Below, in pieces: positions 1 through 9,614 of a stretch of DNA of 64,000 nt (position 1 is the stretch's first letter; each line of letters starts with the position of its first letter). A program made the position numbers and the translations under genes. The DNA comes from Leucocoprinus leucothites (taxonomy: Eukaryota; Basidiomycota; Agaricomycetes; Agaricales; Agaricaceae): positions 124,001 through 188,000 of the forward strand of contig JAACJO010000005.1 in NCBI GenBank assembly GCA_013368445.1. Reading direction: 5' to 3'. The notes beneath the pieces are model-generated. The model had not been told where the DNA came from. It did not search any database and saw only the letters and a list, made by a program, of their open reading frames with translations.

Positions 1-462
1 AAGAACCAACCATGGACACCATTCAAAGTAGGAGACCGAGTTTGGTTAGATAACCGAAATCTCCCTTTACCCTATGCTTCTAAGAAGCTTAATCAAAGAA
101 GAGAAGGTCCATTTACTATTATTAGAAAAATCTCTCCAGTCAACTACGAACTCAAACTACCACAAAAATGGAAGATTCACAACAAGTTCCATGCTTCACT
201 TCTCATGCCAGTAACTGAGAACGACGTTTATGGTAAACACAACCCTAAACCACCACCTGTCCTAGTCTCAGGAGAAGAACAATACGAAGTCGAAGCAGTC
301 CTAAACCATAGAACTCGCAGACTACGTTCTGGAACAAAAATAGAATACCTAATTCGTTGGAAAGGATATGGACCAACTGAAGACTCATGGGAACCAGAGA
401 AAAATCTTGAAAATTCAAAAGAAATAATTCAAGAGTATAAAAGCCAACACAACCTCTCTTAA
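1..462 (+). CDS. Retrotransposon pol C-terminus: integrase tail and chromodomain (partial)
   Basis: The frame is open from base 1 to a stop at 460-462, so only the last 153 residues of a much longer pol polyprotein are seen. The first part carries the integrase C-terminal signature: FKVGDRVWLD, then REGPFTII, then FHASLL, typical of the GPY/F module of Ty3/Gypsy integrases. Residues from about 95 on form a chromodomain: YEVEAVLNHR, then YLIRWKGYG, then SWEPEKNL, with the aromatic residues expected for binding methylated histone H3 tails. In this family the chromodomain steers integration to particular chromatin; that role is established for the family and inferred here. No disabling change is visible in this part. 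Confidence 0.92.
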   Translation, partial: KNQPWTPFKVGDRVWLDNRNLPLPYASKKLNQRREGPFTIIRKISPVNYELKLPQKWKIHNKFHASLLMPVTENDVYGKHNPKPPPVLVSGEEQYEVEAVLNHRTRRLRSGTKIEYLIRWKGYGPTEDSWEPEKNLENSKEIIQEYKSQHNLS

Positions 463-477
463 CATTCCCCAGCTTCA

Positions 478-1827
478 ATGACTACTTCAGAAGTCAGTGA
501 ACAACCAACAGTACCAGTCTTTGGAACTATTATTTGCAAATCGCCCTCACCTATTACCCCTCCTACTACACCGACCAACACCATCGACGATGCGAACAAG
601 GTCGAAGAAAGTCCTGGTCTTGCCTCATCGCAAGAACAAGGCACCAAATCCCCTGCCGGAGATAGTGCAGGCGGAGACACTAGCGGTGAAAACTCTTCAC
701 CCTATAAAGAGAATGCCACCCTACGACGAGCATTTCTTCGAGAACAGACAGCCATTGACTTTCTGTCCGCCTACGGCAGCAATCCTAGACTCACTTCATA
801 TGTCTACAACATCGGGAATCGGATTGATGCTCTCGCTTCTGCAAGAAGTGAATACAAGCGTCTCCAGGAAGAAATGGACTTCCATCTTAGTAACCTGGCA
901 CGCCATATCCCTAGGGGTCCCTATACTCAGAACATCGTCCGACGCATCCAACACACCGACCCGGACGGAGATTACTTCGCTATGCTCAAGCGTCAACAAG
1001 CTCCAGAGCGACGTGCACAGGATTCTGAGCGCGCCTCAGCTGATGACGAAGGAAAAACTTCCCCACCTAGCGTCAAACCTCAACAACGTCATGATGTGGC
1101 TACACACAATGCCATATTACCGAATACACCCCCTCCAACGCCTACTAACGAGCCTCCTCGAAATACCAATCGAGACGCGACTCGCCCTGGACGTACTAGT
1201 CGAACCTGCGACATATGTCACGGAATGGGTCATATCAAGACGCTTTGCCCGGGATATCATTGCACCTGGTGCGACACTTTCGCCCCCGGCCATTTTACCA
1301 AGTATTGTTCCCGAAATCCTTATAAAGGAATTGCTCGACGGGATCTACCCCCAGTCGCCCTGGCAGCACTTTCGATTACCGAAGGAGTCGATGCCGCCAA
1401 GGCTCTTGCTCTGCAGTCCATCTCCGGATCTGCCAGAATACAGCCCCGACAGTCCGGTGTACCAACCGGCAATCACGGCGCCCCCATCACCGATGCCGTC
1501 GGACTTCGATCCGAACGACATAATCCAACATCCACGGCCGTTAACACCACCTCCCTCGGCCCAACCTACAACCCTACTTTTACGCCGCAACGAGGTCGTA
1601 AACCTGCACCACGAGGAAGACAGTATGGTCGTCTCCAGACCTCAGTCCGTTCCTCCCATCCAAACCATCGAGGACGCAGTCCGAACGGACGTCCCCATCA
1701 TGGTAGAACTTCTTGCATCTATGAAGGAGAACGCCCCCTTACACCCCCATACGAAGATGGCAATTACGAATCTCATTACGATGATGAAGCCAACTTCAAC
1801 ATAGATGGTGAAGGTAATTTACCTTAG
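478..1827 (+). CDS. CCHC zinc-knuckle protein encoded downstream of pol (gag-like)
   Basis: A 449-codon frame starts 15 bases after the pol stop and ends just before the LTR, so it belongs to the element. A basic central part (about residues 70-170) is probably helical. Near residue 243 there is a CX2CX4HX4C zinc knuckle (CDICHGMGHIKTLC), followed by a second Cys/His cluster (CTWC, then GHFTKYC). The tail is rich in Pro, Arg and Gly. Zinc knuckles of this kind bind nucleic acid in Gag nucleocapsids. Standard Ty3/Gypsy elements carry Gag before Pol, so the position after pol is odd; the frame could be a relocated gag or an extra accessory protein. A second long frame overlaps it almost completely (see 590-1804). 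From about codon 285 the other frame looks at least as protein-like, so a frameshift product is possible. Confidence 0.7.
   Translation: MTTSEVSEQPTVPVFGTIICKSPSPITPPTTPTNTIDDANKVEESPGLASSQEQGTKSPAGDSAGGDTSGENSSPYKENATLRRAFLREQTAIDFLSAYGSNPRLTSYVYNIGNRIDALASARSEYKRLQEEMDFHLSNLARHIPRGPYTQNIVRRIQHTDPDGDYFAMLKRQQAPERRAQDSERASADDEGKTSPPSVKPQQRHDVATHNAILPNTPPPTPTNEPPRNTNRDATRPGRTSRTCDICHGMGHIKTLCPGYHCTWCDTFAPGHFTKYCSRNPYKGIARRDLPPVALAALSITEGVDAAKALALQSISGSARIQPRQSGVPTGNHGAPITDAVGLRSERHNPTSTAVNTTSLGPTYNPTFTPQRGRKPAPRGRQYGRLQTSVRSSHPNHRGRSPNGRPHHGRTSCIYEGERPLTPPYEDGNYESHYDDEANFNIDGEGNLP
590..1804 (+). CDS. Second long open frame overlapping the post-pol ORF (+1 frame)
   Basis: Inside the CCHC reading frame, shifted by +1, lies a second stop-free frame. 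It is open from before 497, has its first ATG at 590, and gives 404 residues before a stop at 1802-1804. Such length without a stop in a non-coding frame is unlikely by chance, although the C-rich, stop-poor composition raises the odds. The N-terminal half is Leu/Ser/Thr-rich. The C-terminal third has an ordered, acidic, proline-rich look (SPDLPEYSPDSPVYQPA, then PSDFDPNDIIQHP) and ends in a hydrophobic stretch. No domain is recognised. Either both frames are translated, or the protein starts in the CCHC frame and shifts into this one near 1320-1340, or an indel separated one original gene. The sequence alone cannot decide. Confidence 0.4.
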   Translation: MRTRSKKVLVLPHRKNKAPNPLPEIVQAETLAVKTLHPIKRMPPYDEHFFENRQPLTFCPPTAAILDSLHMSTTSGIGLMLSLLQEVNTSVSRKKWTSILVTWHAISLGVPILRTSSDASNTPTRTEITSLCSSVNKLQSDVHRILSAPQLMTKEKLPHLASNLNNVMMWLHTMPYYRIHPLQRLLTSLLEIPIETRLALDVLVEPATYVTEWVISRRFARDIIAPGATLSPPAILPSIVPEILIKELLDGIYPQSPWQHFRLPKESMPPRLLLCSPSPDLPEYSPDSPVYQPAITAPPSPMPSDFDPNDIIQHPRPLTPPPSAQPTTLLLRRNEVVNLHHEEDSMVVSRPQSVPPIQTIEDAVRTDVPIMVELLASMKENAPLHPHTKMAITNLITMMKPTST

Positions 1828-1877
1828 TGACTTAGATAGTTACTAAGATGTGGACATCTTAGCTAGGAAAGGGATAA

Positions 1878-2540
1878 TGTTATGTATATTGATTATATCT
1901 AGCATTTGTTCCATCTATAACACGAAGTCGATATTAGCTTTACTTAAGTAATATCGCAATTATGTTTCCTTCTTATTTGTTCTTGTATTTTCTCGTTTGT
2001 TGTGACTCGTTTACTTTGTCTGATTATGACTCGTTATGACTTGTTTGGTTTTGTTTGTATTTTGATGACATGTGATTGTTAAATATAGCGGCGCTATATT
2101 TGGACTTATCTTGTGATCGATCAGATGATCAAAGAAGAACTTCTTTAGAAGAACTTCTAAAGCTTCTTTGACAGATCGCGTCTTATATAGTTTAATTAGC
2201 GTTAAGGAAGCTGTACGCTTCTCTTCTTTCATTAGAAGCCCTTAGCCCTAGTTAATAATAGATACCGACTTGTATCGTATATAAGTCGTCGACATCTACC
2301 AAGGAGAAACATCGTTTCTACTTGGTTAGGTGGAGACTCAATACGAGCCTTTATCTATACAAAGTCGAATTGAACTTAAGCTCTAAGATCTCAATTACTA
2401 AAGTCTTAACTCTATAATCGCCGTATTATAACTCTGACTTAGTAAACGACTTTGTCGCTTACCGAGAAGGAGTCCCCTTTGATAAGATCAACTCAATACT
2501 TATCGCGCCAGCTTAGGACCGGGCCGGCGTCACTATAACA
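1878..2540 (+). repeat. 3' LTR of the Ty3/Gypsy element
   Basis: The boundaries were set from the terminal inverted repeat: TGTTAT at 1878-1883 and ATAACA at 2535-2540, the canonical TG...CA form extended to six matching bases. A purine-rich tract lies just upstream. The 663-bp interior is AT-rich, with a TATA-like TTATATAG around 2173, and encodes nothing convincing. The partner 5' LTR is outside the window, so LTR-LTR divergence (insertion age) cannot be estimated. Confidence 0.85.
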
Positions 2541-2572
2541 ACTAGTAGACGTTTGCTGACACACCATGATAG

Positions 2573-3628
2573 AAAAATGTATTAGCTTCTTGCGGAGGGA
2601 AGGCAATGCTTGCCGATTTCGGCGTTGCGTGCGTTTTACCGAAGGTCGCCACAACACTTGAATCTAGCACCTTACGCTGGGCGGCTCCCGAGCTCGTGAG
2701 AGGCGATGGTCCAAATAGACCAACGAAAGAATCAGATATCTGGGCATTTGGCTCCTTGTGTTTGGAGGTAACCCACACGATAATATATCCATTGGTTTTA
2801 TCTGACTTTCTTAGATCTTCGCCCGCATGGAGCCATACCAGGAGTTTGACAATACCGCGACTATGCAAGCTCAGGTCTTGTCTTTGATCGCACAGGGTCG
2901 GAGTCCCGAAAAACCTGACTTCGCCAGCACGCATTTTATCGAGCTCACCAAAAGCCAGAAAGAGGAGGTCCACAAATTGATCTGGGAGCGATGTTGGGAA
3001 ATTGATCCTAAGGATCGCCCGACATCTAACCATATCAAGATTTTCATCCGCTCTTTAAACATTCCTGACAGATGCGCCCCCATTGAATCCGACTCAGATG
3101 GACTCAAAGAGGTGGTGAGAAAGATCCGATATAAATCTGTGATTAATTATGGTCAAGCATACAAACCACGCCTTCGGGTAAGTGAGTATATCAATGGTAA
3201 AAGGATACTGAAGGTGATATAAAGCATCCAGATTGAGCTAAGTTCAGTTACTATCCACGGAGTTAAACCCCCGCAGTTCCCAGGTTCTCAGAACCGTGAT
3301 ACGGAGCCGGGCGCTGGCGTTGAGCAGAGTTCGCAAGAGCATCGCGCTTCAGATTCACTTTCCACAACAACCGGACCACGCTCCTTAGACAATGACCGCA
3401 CAGTTGCCGGAAGCCAACCACGACCCCTCAATAATTTGGCCCCAAACCTCACATTACCACCGAGGAAAGTCAGCTGGCAGGTGGGAAGCTCCTCGAAGCG
3501 ATCTCCTCGCGCGAGCGAGTGTCTTACTCTTGCTTTGGGTCTTGTACTGCATAAAGCAGGGTTTTCTCTGCTGAGAGAACTTCGGGGCGATGAGGCCCAG
3601 CATCTAGTTGATTTCCTGAACAACGTAG
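2573..3628 (+). CDS. Protein kinase gene: C-lobe of kinase domain 1 and linker (5' part cut off by the retroelement)
   Basis: The exon opens at a 3' splice site (TAG at 2570-2572, branch-like CTGAC at 2556) with residues KNVLASCGGKAMLADFG, i.e. the Asn of the catalytic loop, then the DFG magnesium-binding motif. WAAPEL (APE) and SDIWAFG follow, all intact. Introns at 2768-2814 and 3178-3231 are in phase and lead into CLE/IFARMEPYQEF and then a Ser/Pro-rich linker that stays open to about 3628 and joins the second kinase domain. The P-loop, VAIK lysine and HRD motif must lie in exons left of the retroelement, outside the window. The layout suggests one gene with two kinase domains, of the TKL-like type expanded in mushrooms. 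Substrate unknown. Confidence 0.65.
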
Positions 3629-3678
3629 GTGGTTGGCCATTGATTATCATTTTATGGTTAACCCAATGTTTTCCTAAG

Positions 3679-5023
3679 TGCTTGAAGAAGAAACTGGCCT
3701 GGATCATATAGAGAGGAAGTGTATCTTGAGTCTACTATCTAAGATTGTCAAATCGGCCCAAGTATATCCGCAATCGTTCGAACTCTCGAACATCGAATGC
3801 TACTTCAATGAACCCATCTCTTCTGGAGGTTTCGGAGACATCTACAAGGGAAAGCTTGGTGGTAAAGTAGTCTGTCTCAAGGTCCCTAGTAGCATAAGAT
3901 ATGGACCGAGAATAATGAGAGTAGGCACATTATTCTCCAGTTGAGAAAGGTTCTAAATTCAGTTTCAGGTACACATGAATGAACTTGTTCTTGAGTTCTA
4001 TTTCGCACCCGGCGGTTCTCCCTTTCTGTGGCGTCTATTCCTCTGATGGAGATTCTTTCACAAGAATTTGCTTGGTTTCCCCCTAGATGGAGAACGGTGA
4101 CCTCCACCACTATTTGACTGCCATTCCCAAAACAAACCCACTCCCTTTTGTAAGAGCTGCTCTTTCCACTAATCAGTACCCAGATAATTGTTCATCGTCT
4201 CTAGATTTTGGATATCATTTCCGGTCTTGAGCATTTGCACACTTCGGATATTGTGCATTCAGACCTGAAAGCGGTAACTCTTCCGACCTCCAAGTAACGA
4301 ATTGACTGATGAGTAATTTTTCGCCAGGCAAATGTGCTGGTATCAAGTTCACACCGGGCAGTTCTCGCTGATTTCGGCCTATCATTTATGTCAATGACCA
4401 CAGTCCAGACACCTCAAGGGGAAATCGGGTCAAGGCGTTGGGCGGCCCTGGAGAAGTTGCTCACTGGTGATCTAGCATCACCGACCATAAAGAGCGACAT
4501 ATGGGCATTTGGCTGCGTTTGTCATGAGGTAAGATACACATCACATTGCGAGTCCTCGTAACTGGTCTGAATTCCCCTTTAGATACTAACTCATAAAAAA
4601 CCTTATCATGAGCTCAGTGAAGGGCAGGTTGTACTAGCTCTGCTCTGTAATCGAAAGCCCTCCGATAATCGTGAATATTGTGCCGAGCTTGCGGAGGTCA
4701 CAGTTAAAAGCATCTGGCGGATAATGGATTGGACATGGAATAGCGATCCCGAGAAGCGCCCAACAGCTACCGAAGTCAAAGCTGCCCTTGTTGAGCGGAA
4801 GCTTATGGACGATAGTGATCCCATTCCCGACCCAGATATCACGGCCCTCATGCAGGAGGTGAAGGGGGCTAGGAATACCTATGAAATTGATTACGACAGC
4901 GTCTCTAAAACTCTTCTTCGTGTAGGTCAATATGTACAGTCGAGATAATTTGTCCTGACATAGATTTTGCAGGTTAAGAGCGCCTTGGAACCAGCTCACG
5001 GAACACCTGGAGAGGACACCTAG
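3679..5023 (+). pseudogene. Second protein kinase domain, apparently broken
   Basis: All main kinase landmarks can be read across several exons: a glycine loop (SSGGFGDIYKGKLGG), the lysine strand (VVCLKV), the hinge (MENGDLHHYL), the catalytic loop HSDLKANVL (HRD Arg replaced by Ser), DFG in VLADFGL, and SDIWAFG. The APE motif is altered to ALE. The intron inside the catalytic loop (after HSDLKA) is at the same place as in kinase domain 1. Two lesions stand out. There is a frame change near 4008, before the HPAVLPFCGVY strand. There is also an in-frame TAG at 4084-4086 between LVSP and MENG, where relatives usually carry Trp (TGG to TAG). A final exon after an intron gives the last 16 residues and a stop at 5021-5023. 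Unannotated splicing around the TAG cannot be fully excluded. Confidence 0.6.
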
Positions 5024-5343
5024 CACTCTGACTTAACGCCTTGTCCCTCGTCTATGCTATAACAAAAGAATGAACGTTCTTACATTTTTCCTTATATTTA
5101 AACCCTCTGCAATTCGGGTCACTGGTTAACATAATCCCGGTCCCGTAGGTGGCTTGGTCAACGGGTCAACCACAAGGTTGTTGAGAGTAGGCCATTAGTG
5201 GCTATGTCTGCCATGTGCTAACTAGGGCAAGATTTGTCTTCGCCAGTAAACACCCAAAGAGAAGCGGTAAACCGAGGGTAAAATCAATGGGGGACCATAC
5301 AACAGTATAATGCATAAAATCAGTCTTTTACTACTCTACGTAT

Positions 5344-6234
5344 CTACGCGTCGGTCGTAGCCTTGGGGCAGTCGCGGGAGATGTGCCTTTAAATACCAGT
5401 GTTAGACTCATTTTCTGGCGTTTATATGCGCACGTACCCCTCAGAACCGCACGAGTAGCAAGCCCTTTTCTGGGGTTGTGGGCAGTCGCGGCTGATATGA
5501 CCGGGTTGCGAGCAATTGTAGCACTTGGATCCTTGAGCGCAATCCCTCGACATGTGGCCTACACCACCGCAGGTATAGCTGCATGAAAACCGTGCATTTC
5601 GTGTCGGCCTCTCATACTCATTTTCATAATCAAACCAAGCCCACGCACCAAGTCTTTTGGCTCCTGTCGCCGCCACCGCCGCCACCGCCGAAAGAGCTGT
5701 ATCCACCACCAGAGCCACCTGAGCTCTCAGGGCACGCACGAGCAATGTGGCCGGTCTTGCCGCAGCGGTAACACTCCTGGGAGCCGGAGAAGCCGCCACC
5801 GCCACCGCTGCTGCTGGACTGAGTGCAATCGCGAGACTAAAATGGATGAAAAACGGTGAATAACTGCGTTTTCCATTGCACAAGATGGATGAGCACCCAC
5901 AATGTGACCTTCCTGGCCGCACTTGTAGCAAGACTTGGCCTTGGCCTCTTGGGTACAATCACGAGAAACGTGGCCTTCTCCACCGCCTGTAAAACACCAA
6001 TCCACGCGTGTCAGCAAACTCAAGCAACCCACAATTAATAAACTACGAAATCGACACTCACAGTTATAGCTGAAACACAACGCGCGAAGGAACAAGCATC
6101 AGATCGAGAGGCCCACAAAATATCGGAGATGAAGAATGAAACCAGAACAGGCATGGTGGTAGAGATGGGGAGGATTCGAGAGATTTACCAAGTGGGAGTT
6201 CCAGCTTTGGGACAATTTGCAGCTTGATGACCGA
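5344..6234 (-). CDS. CNBP/Gis2-type CCHC zinc-knuckle nucleic-acid-binding protein
   Basis: On the minus strand several exons assemble into tandem CX2CX4HX4C knuckles: CYNCGGEGHVSRDC, CYKCGQEGHISRDC, CYRCGKTGHIARAC, CYTCGGVGHMSRDC, CYNCSQPGHISRDC and CYSCGSEGHISRDC, ending KATTDA and a stop at 5344-5346. A Gly/Ser linker (SSGGSGGGYSSFGG) separates the third and fourth knuckles. This is the pattern of CNBP and yeast Gis2, cytoplasmic proteins that bind single-stranded nucleic acid and act in translation and mRNA storage. At least five introns are needed. One exon is only 8 nt long (6062-6069) and restores the frame between GTPT and the next knuckle. An upstream exon (6189-6234) reads GHQAANCPKAGTPT. 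The first coding exon and start codon beyond 6234 could not be fixed. Confidence 0.85.
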
Positions 6235-7318
6235 CTATTAATAGAAATGAGACATCATGCACCAAAGGGCTGAGAAATGAATGGAGAAGAGGCGAGATCG
6301 ATGATTGATAGCAGAATCAATAGACGTCAAAAAGCTTCCGCCGCCACACAGCGCATGACTGGACTCGAGTACAGCAGCAGGTGTACAAATCGTGCCCATT
6401 GGGCATGTGGACGTGTGGAGCGCTCAGGATGGTAATGTTCTTTGTGCCAACGTTGCGTGTGGGTGTGTGCGGTCTTGCCAGGCGTGCTTGGGTCACTTTG
6501 AGCTTGCTGAGTCGGAGGTACTGGGGAAAGTTGGAGAGTTGTAGTTGAATGTTAGGAAATAGAGAATGAGACGACGAGAAGTGAGGTCGAAAAGCAATAT
6601 ATTGCAATGTGATTTGTCCGTTTTTTTTTACAAAGGGAACTTCATCGCCGGCGCCGCACCCCACCGCACATCGGACACTAGAGCATCAAGAAAAGAGCAA
6701 GGAAAAGCGTGAAGACAGGGAATGGCGATCGCTTGGAAGAGTAAACCCTTCACAAACGAAAAACCAACAAGATAACCAGAAAAAAAAAACAGAACGAGAA
6801 AATGAAGGGGGTCAGCGATGACAAAACCACGCACAGCCACCGCAATTGAAGCAACCGCGCCCGGACATTGTGTTTTTTTGATAAATGTGACTAGTCTAGA
6901 AAGGGCAGTTATCAGTAACAGCCTGCGTGTGGCGGGCGCAGATGAGATCCAGGACACTCATCAACGCCTGCAACAGCGACAAAAGGTAGATGGTCAAGAA
7001 CACAGAATACGTACTGTTGACGGGTGAGGAGATGATGGCAGTAGGAAAGAGAGGAACGAAGGGCGTCTGAGGAGCGCAGGTCAGGTGGGAAGAAAAATAT
7101 GAGCATTATCCCTGGTTATGTAACACAATGATAAGCGCCAAATCAACATTCCGTTTTCGGAATATCAGGGCCTTCGTCGATGGATCCGCTCCTGCTTGGA
7201 TCATGGATGCCTCATGTCCTCCGTTTTCTGTTCCTCTGACTCAACAACCCGACATGAGGCATGTAGAAATAACATTATTCGTGTCACCGCAGTATAACTG
7301 TAAAATTACACGTTCCGT
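6235..7318. other. Intergenic region between the CNBP-like gene and rpn8
   Basis: About 1.1 kb. The right-hand part of the divergently read region must hold the first exon and promoter of the CNBP-like gene (a candidate short exon CCCTTTG lies near 6260 on the minus strand, unproven). Short open frames on both strands show no recognisable protein. The 3' untranslated region of rpn8 should lie at about 7100-7318. Confidence 0.5.
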
Positions 7319-8623
7319 CTATTGTTCCTCGTCTCCTTTTGTCTCCTTCTTCTCCCCTTCTTTCTCACCCTTCTTCTCCGCGTTAGCCTCCTCTTTCTTC
7401 TCTCCGTCCACGCCTTCCTCAAACTCGGCGCGCCCAATAGACGCTTTGTTATCCACCAAAGCATGTAGCGCAATAACCGCCCTCAACAAACTGCTCAGAT
7501 ACACCACCAACATCTGATCATTCGTGCTCGTGGTAAAACTCTGCGTCAAATCAAGATCAGAGAGATTAGGGAGAAGATTCAGCGCGTCTTGGAGATGGTA
7601 TACGATTTGATGGTTCACGGGCATAGCCCCCGCAGCCATCTCAGCGAGATATTTCTGGATATCGCTCAACCGCGATTGGAGACCCCTCAGCGAAGCCAGT
7701 TGTTCACTGACTCGTGTGGCGAGTGTTGTCGTTGTGGAGTCTTTGATGTCCCGCAGTAGATGCTCAACACCGATTTCCTCGGCTTCTTCGGCTTCTATTG
7801 TAGAGGGAACGTGGAGGAACGTTTTTCTCGTCTCCGTCCCGTCCTGGCAAGGGCAAAACGGCCTTTTTAGACTGGGAGGGAGATGTGACAGCGGGCGTGT
7901 AGACTTACGTCTTTGATCTCCTCCACTGCAAAATAGGCGTCCGTTGGAATGCCGACTGTGTTCGGCCGTACGTCCACGATAACCATCACAGGTTTCGCAA
8001 TGAACCGCTTGAAGAGATCGTTAATCTCCTGGTCCGAAGCGCGTAGTTTGGGCCCGGTATGATACCATCCTATCATCCTCTCCCTGGCTGTAATACGTCT
8101 TCTCATTCATTCGCTCATCGAAGGCAATTCAAAATTCATGACTCACCATTAACCTTTTTGAACATCTCGTACATGCCTTCAATGTAATTATGATCCAAAA
8201 ACCACGTTTTGCTATCCTTTTCGTCCTCCTCGAACGGGATACCAAAAGAGTTTGCAACGTTTATGGTTTTGCCATTGTCCTGCCCTAGGAGCACGCCTAC
8301 CACCCTCTTGTGTGAATTTCGGGAGACGGATCGTGCGTGGTGATCTGTTACGGATAGGAGGACGAGAGGGTGGACAACTATACAGAATCAAGAGTCCGAG
8401 AACCACGAATTGACCGGACAGTAAGCCATGAGGATTTAATTGACAAGGTTTGAGTAGACGGTGAAGGATAATATCAGACCCGAAAGGCATCCTTGACGTT
8501 GTATGAGGACGTACTGACGGTGGTGCTGGCGAGTGCTGTTAGCTTCGATTCCAGTTAGTTCTCCTGCTCGGGAATAACAAGGAAAAACCTGGAATGCACC
8601 TGTTCTGTCGTTGTTGCGACCAT
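7319..8623 (-). CDS. rpn8: 26S proteasome regulatory subunit Rpn8 (lid, MPN-domain)
   Basis: The exons give a complete protein: start MVATTTEQ at 8621-8623, then [44 protein letters not shown], then [15 protein letters not shown] helices and [16 protein letters not shown], ending in a Lys/Glu-rich tail and a stop at 7319. Rpn8 is the MPN partner of the deubiquitinase Rpn11 in the proteasome lid. It lacks the JAMM zinc ligands: the stretch reads GWYHTGP rather than HxHP, so the domain is structural, as known for the family. Introns are short (for example between EIKD and DGTETRKTF near 7847-7901, and at 8103-8148) and all keep the frame. The first exon is only 24 nt, and its junction was chosen because only one acceptor keeps the frame into VIVHPLVLL. 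The gene appears functional. Confidence 0.95.
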
Positions 8624-9614
8624 GTCCGGATAAAATCCACGATGCGAAAAGGAATAAGGAGGAGGATGAAGCAAATTGATCTGTTAATGAGCTCGTGAAC
8701 GCATGACGCGTTCTCCAGGACGCGTGTTGTATTTGTCCTTGTTATGCATCATCTTATCTCTTTCCAATTCCGGACCGCTGGCCCAAGGCTCGAGTCGTGA
8801 TTAATACTTAACAGGTGCCATCAAACGTCCTGGAATGGTCCTCTCAGCGAGTCAGCTCGAAGATGCTGGGCTAAAATATCCCTGTCTGAATATTGACTTC
8901 CCCACCACGGTCATCGTTGGCAATTTCAACGACGGGCCTCTCTTAGACTAGTCCAACGAAACCGTAAATTCGGCCACCCAAGGCATAGCTACTTTCCAGA
9001 TCTCCGGAGCGTGCGGGTTTTGGCCATTCCTCAGAAGCGAGAGAGCTCAGAGGCAAACTCCGTTTCTTGCACCAACACCCCGGACAGGAGTCAATGATAG
9101 CTGATGCATCGTAGCATAACTATACTTCCCAAACTCTAGCCGACATCTCTGTACTTTGTCATATCGCTCGACCTCGAAAGGATGTATCTTATACTCATGC
9201 CATCACGAGACTACATACTGGCGCTGGGTGTCGACAACGATCCAGTTGCCATACTCCTGTGAATAGCGCCGGCGGAGAAGTTTTGCCAAAGCATAATCTC
9301 GTCGTCCGCAAAATCGGGCTTTCATCCACTACTTCGTTCAGGTACCGAGCGGAACTCATTCTATTAACAATTTCAGAACGAACAAAAGGGATTTTCTCAA
9401 GGCCAGATGCCGTTGAGTGTAGAAGGAACCCAACACACGTTAATAATCATACAGTGACACGAAAATGCGAACCCTACAAGCTGTAGTGACTACAAGTATG
9501 TACCTGACCTATCAAGTACATTCCAAGCTCATATCCGTATCAATTGAATGGATCAAAGTTACCGGTGATACTGAACTTGACCGCAGAATGCAAAACGTTC
9601 GCCATCTGTTGTAA
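8624..9614. other. Intergenic region, no gene seen
   Basis: About 1 kb between the start of rpn8 and the 3' end of the RPA-like gene. It should contain the rpn8 promoter (right side of 8624). The only longer frame (9259-9486) has no recognisable features. Confidence 0.5.

Larger units (their letters stand above)
1..2540 (+). mobile_element. 3' part of a Ty3/Gypsy (chromodomain) LTR retrotransposon
   Basis: Only the right end of the element is in the window: the C-terminus of pol, a post-pol CCHC reading frame, and the 3' LTR. The integrase C-terminal motif and the chromodomain place it among the chromodomain-bearing Ty3/Gypsy elements common in fungi. A purine-rich stretch (AGGAAAGGGA, about 1865-1874) just before the LTR is the probable polypurine tract. 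The 5' LTR, gag/protease/RT and the left target-site copy lie outside the window, so age and target duplication cannot be judged. The five bases after the LTR are ACTAG (2541-2545). The insertion lies in an intron of the kinase gene that follows. Confidence 0.9.

Noticed and set aside
3392..3711. Separate small ORFs (60 and 91 residues) in the kinase linker
   Set aside because: The 91-residue frame is the linker exon of the kinase gene read past its splice donor; the other is a shadow.
7319..8623. Apparent frameshift in rpn8 at the exon starting DGTETRKTF
   Set aside because: Re-reading the reverse complement showed the missing base is present; the frame is intact.
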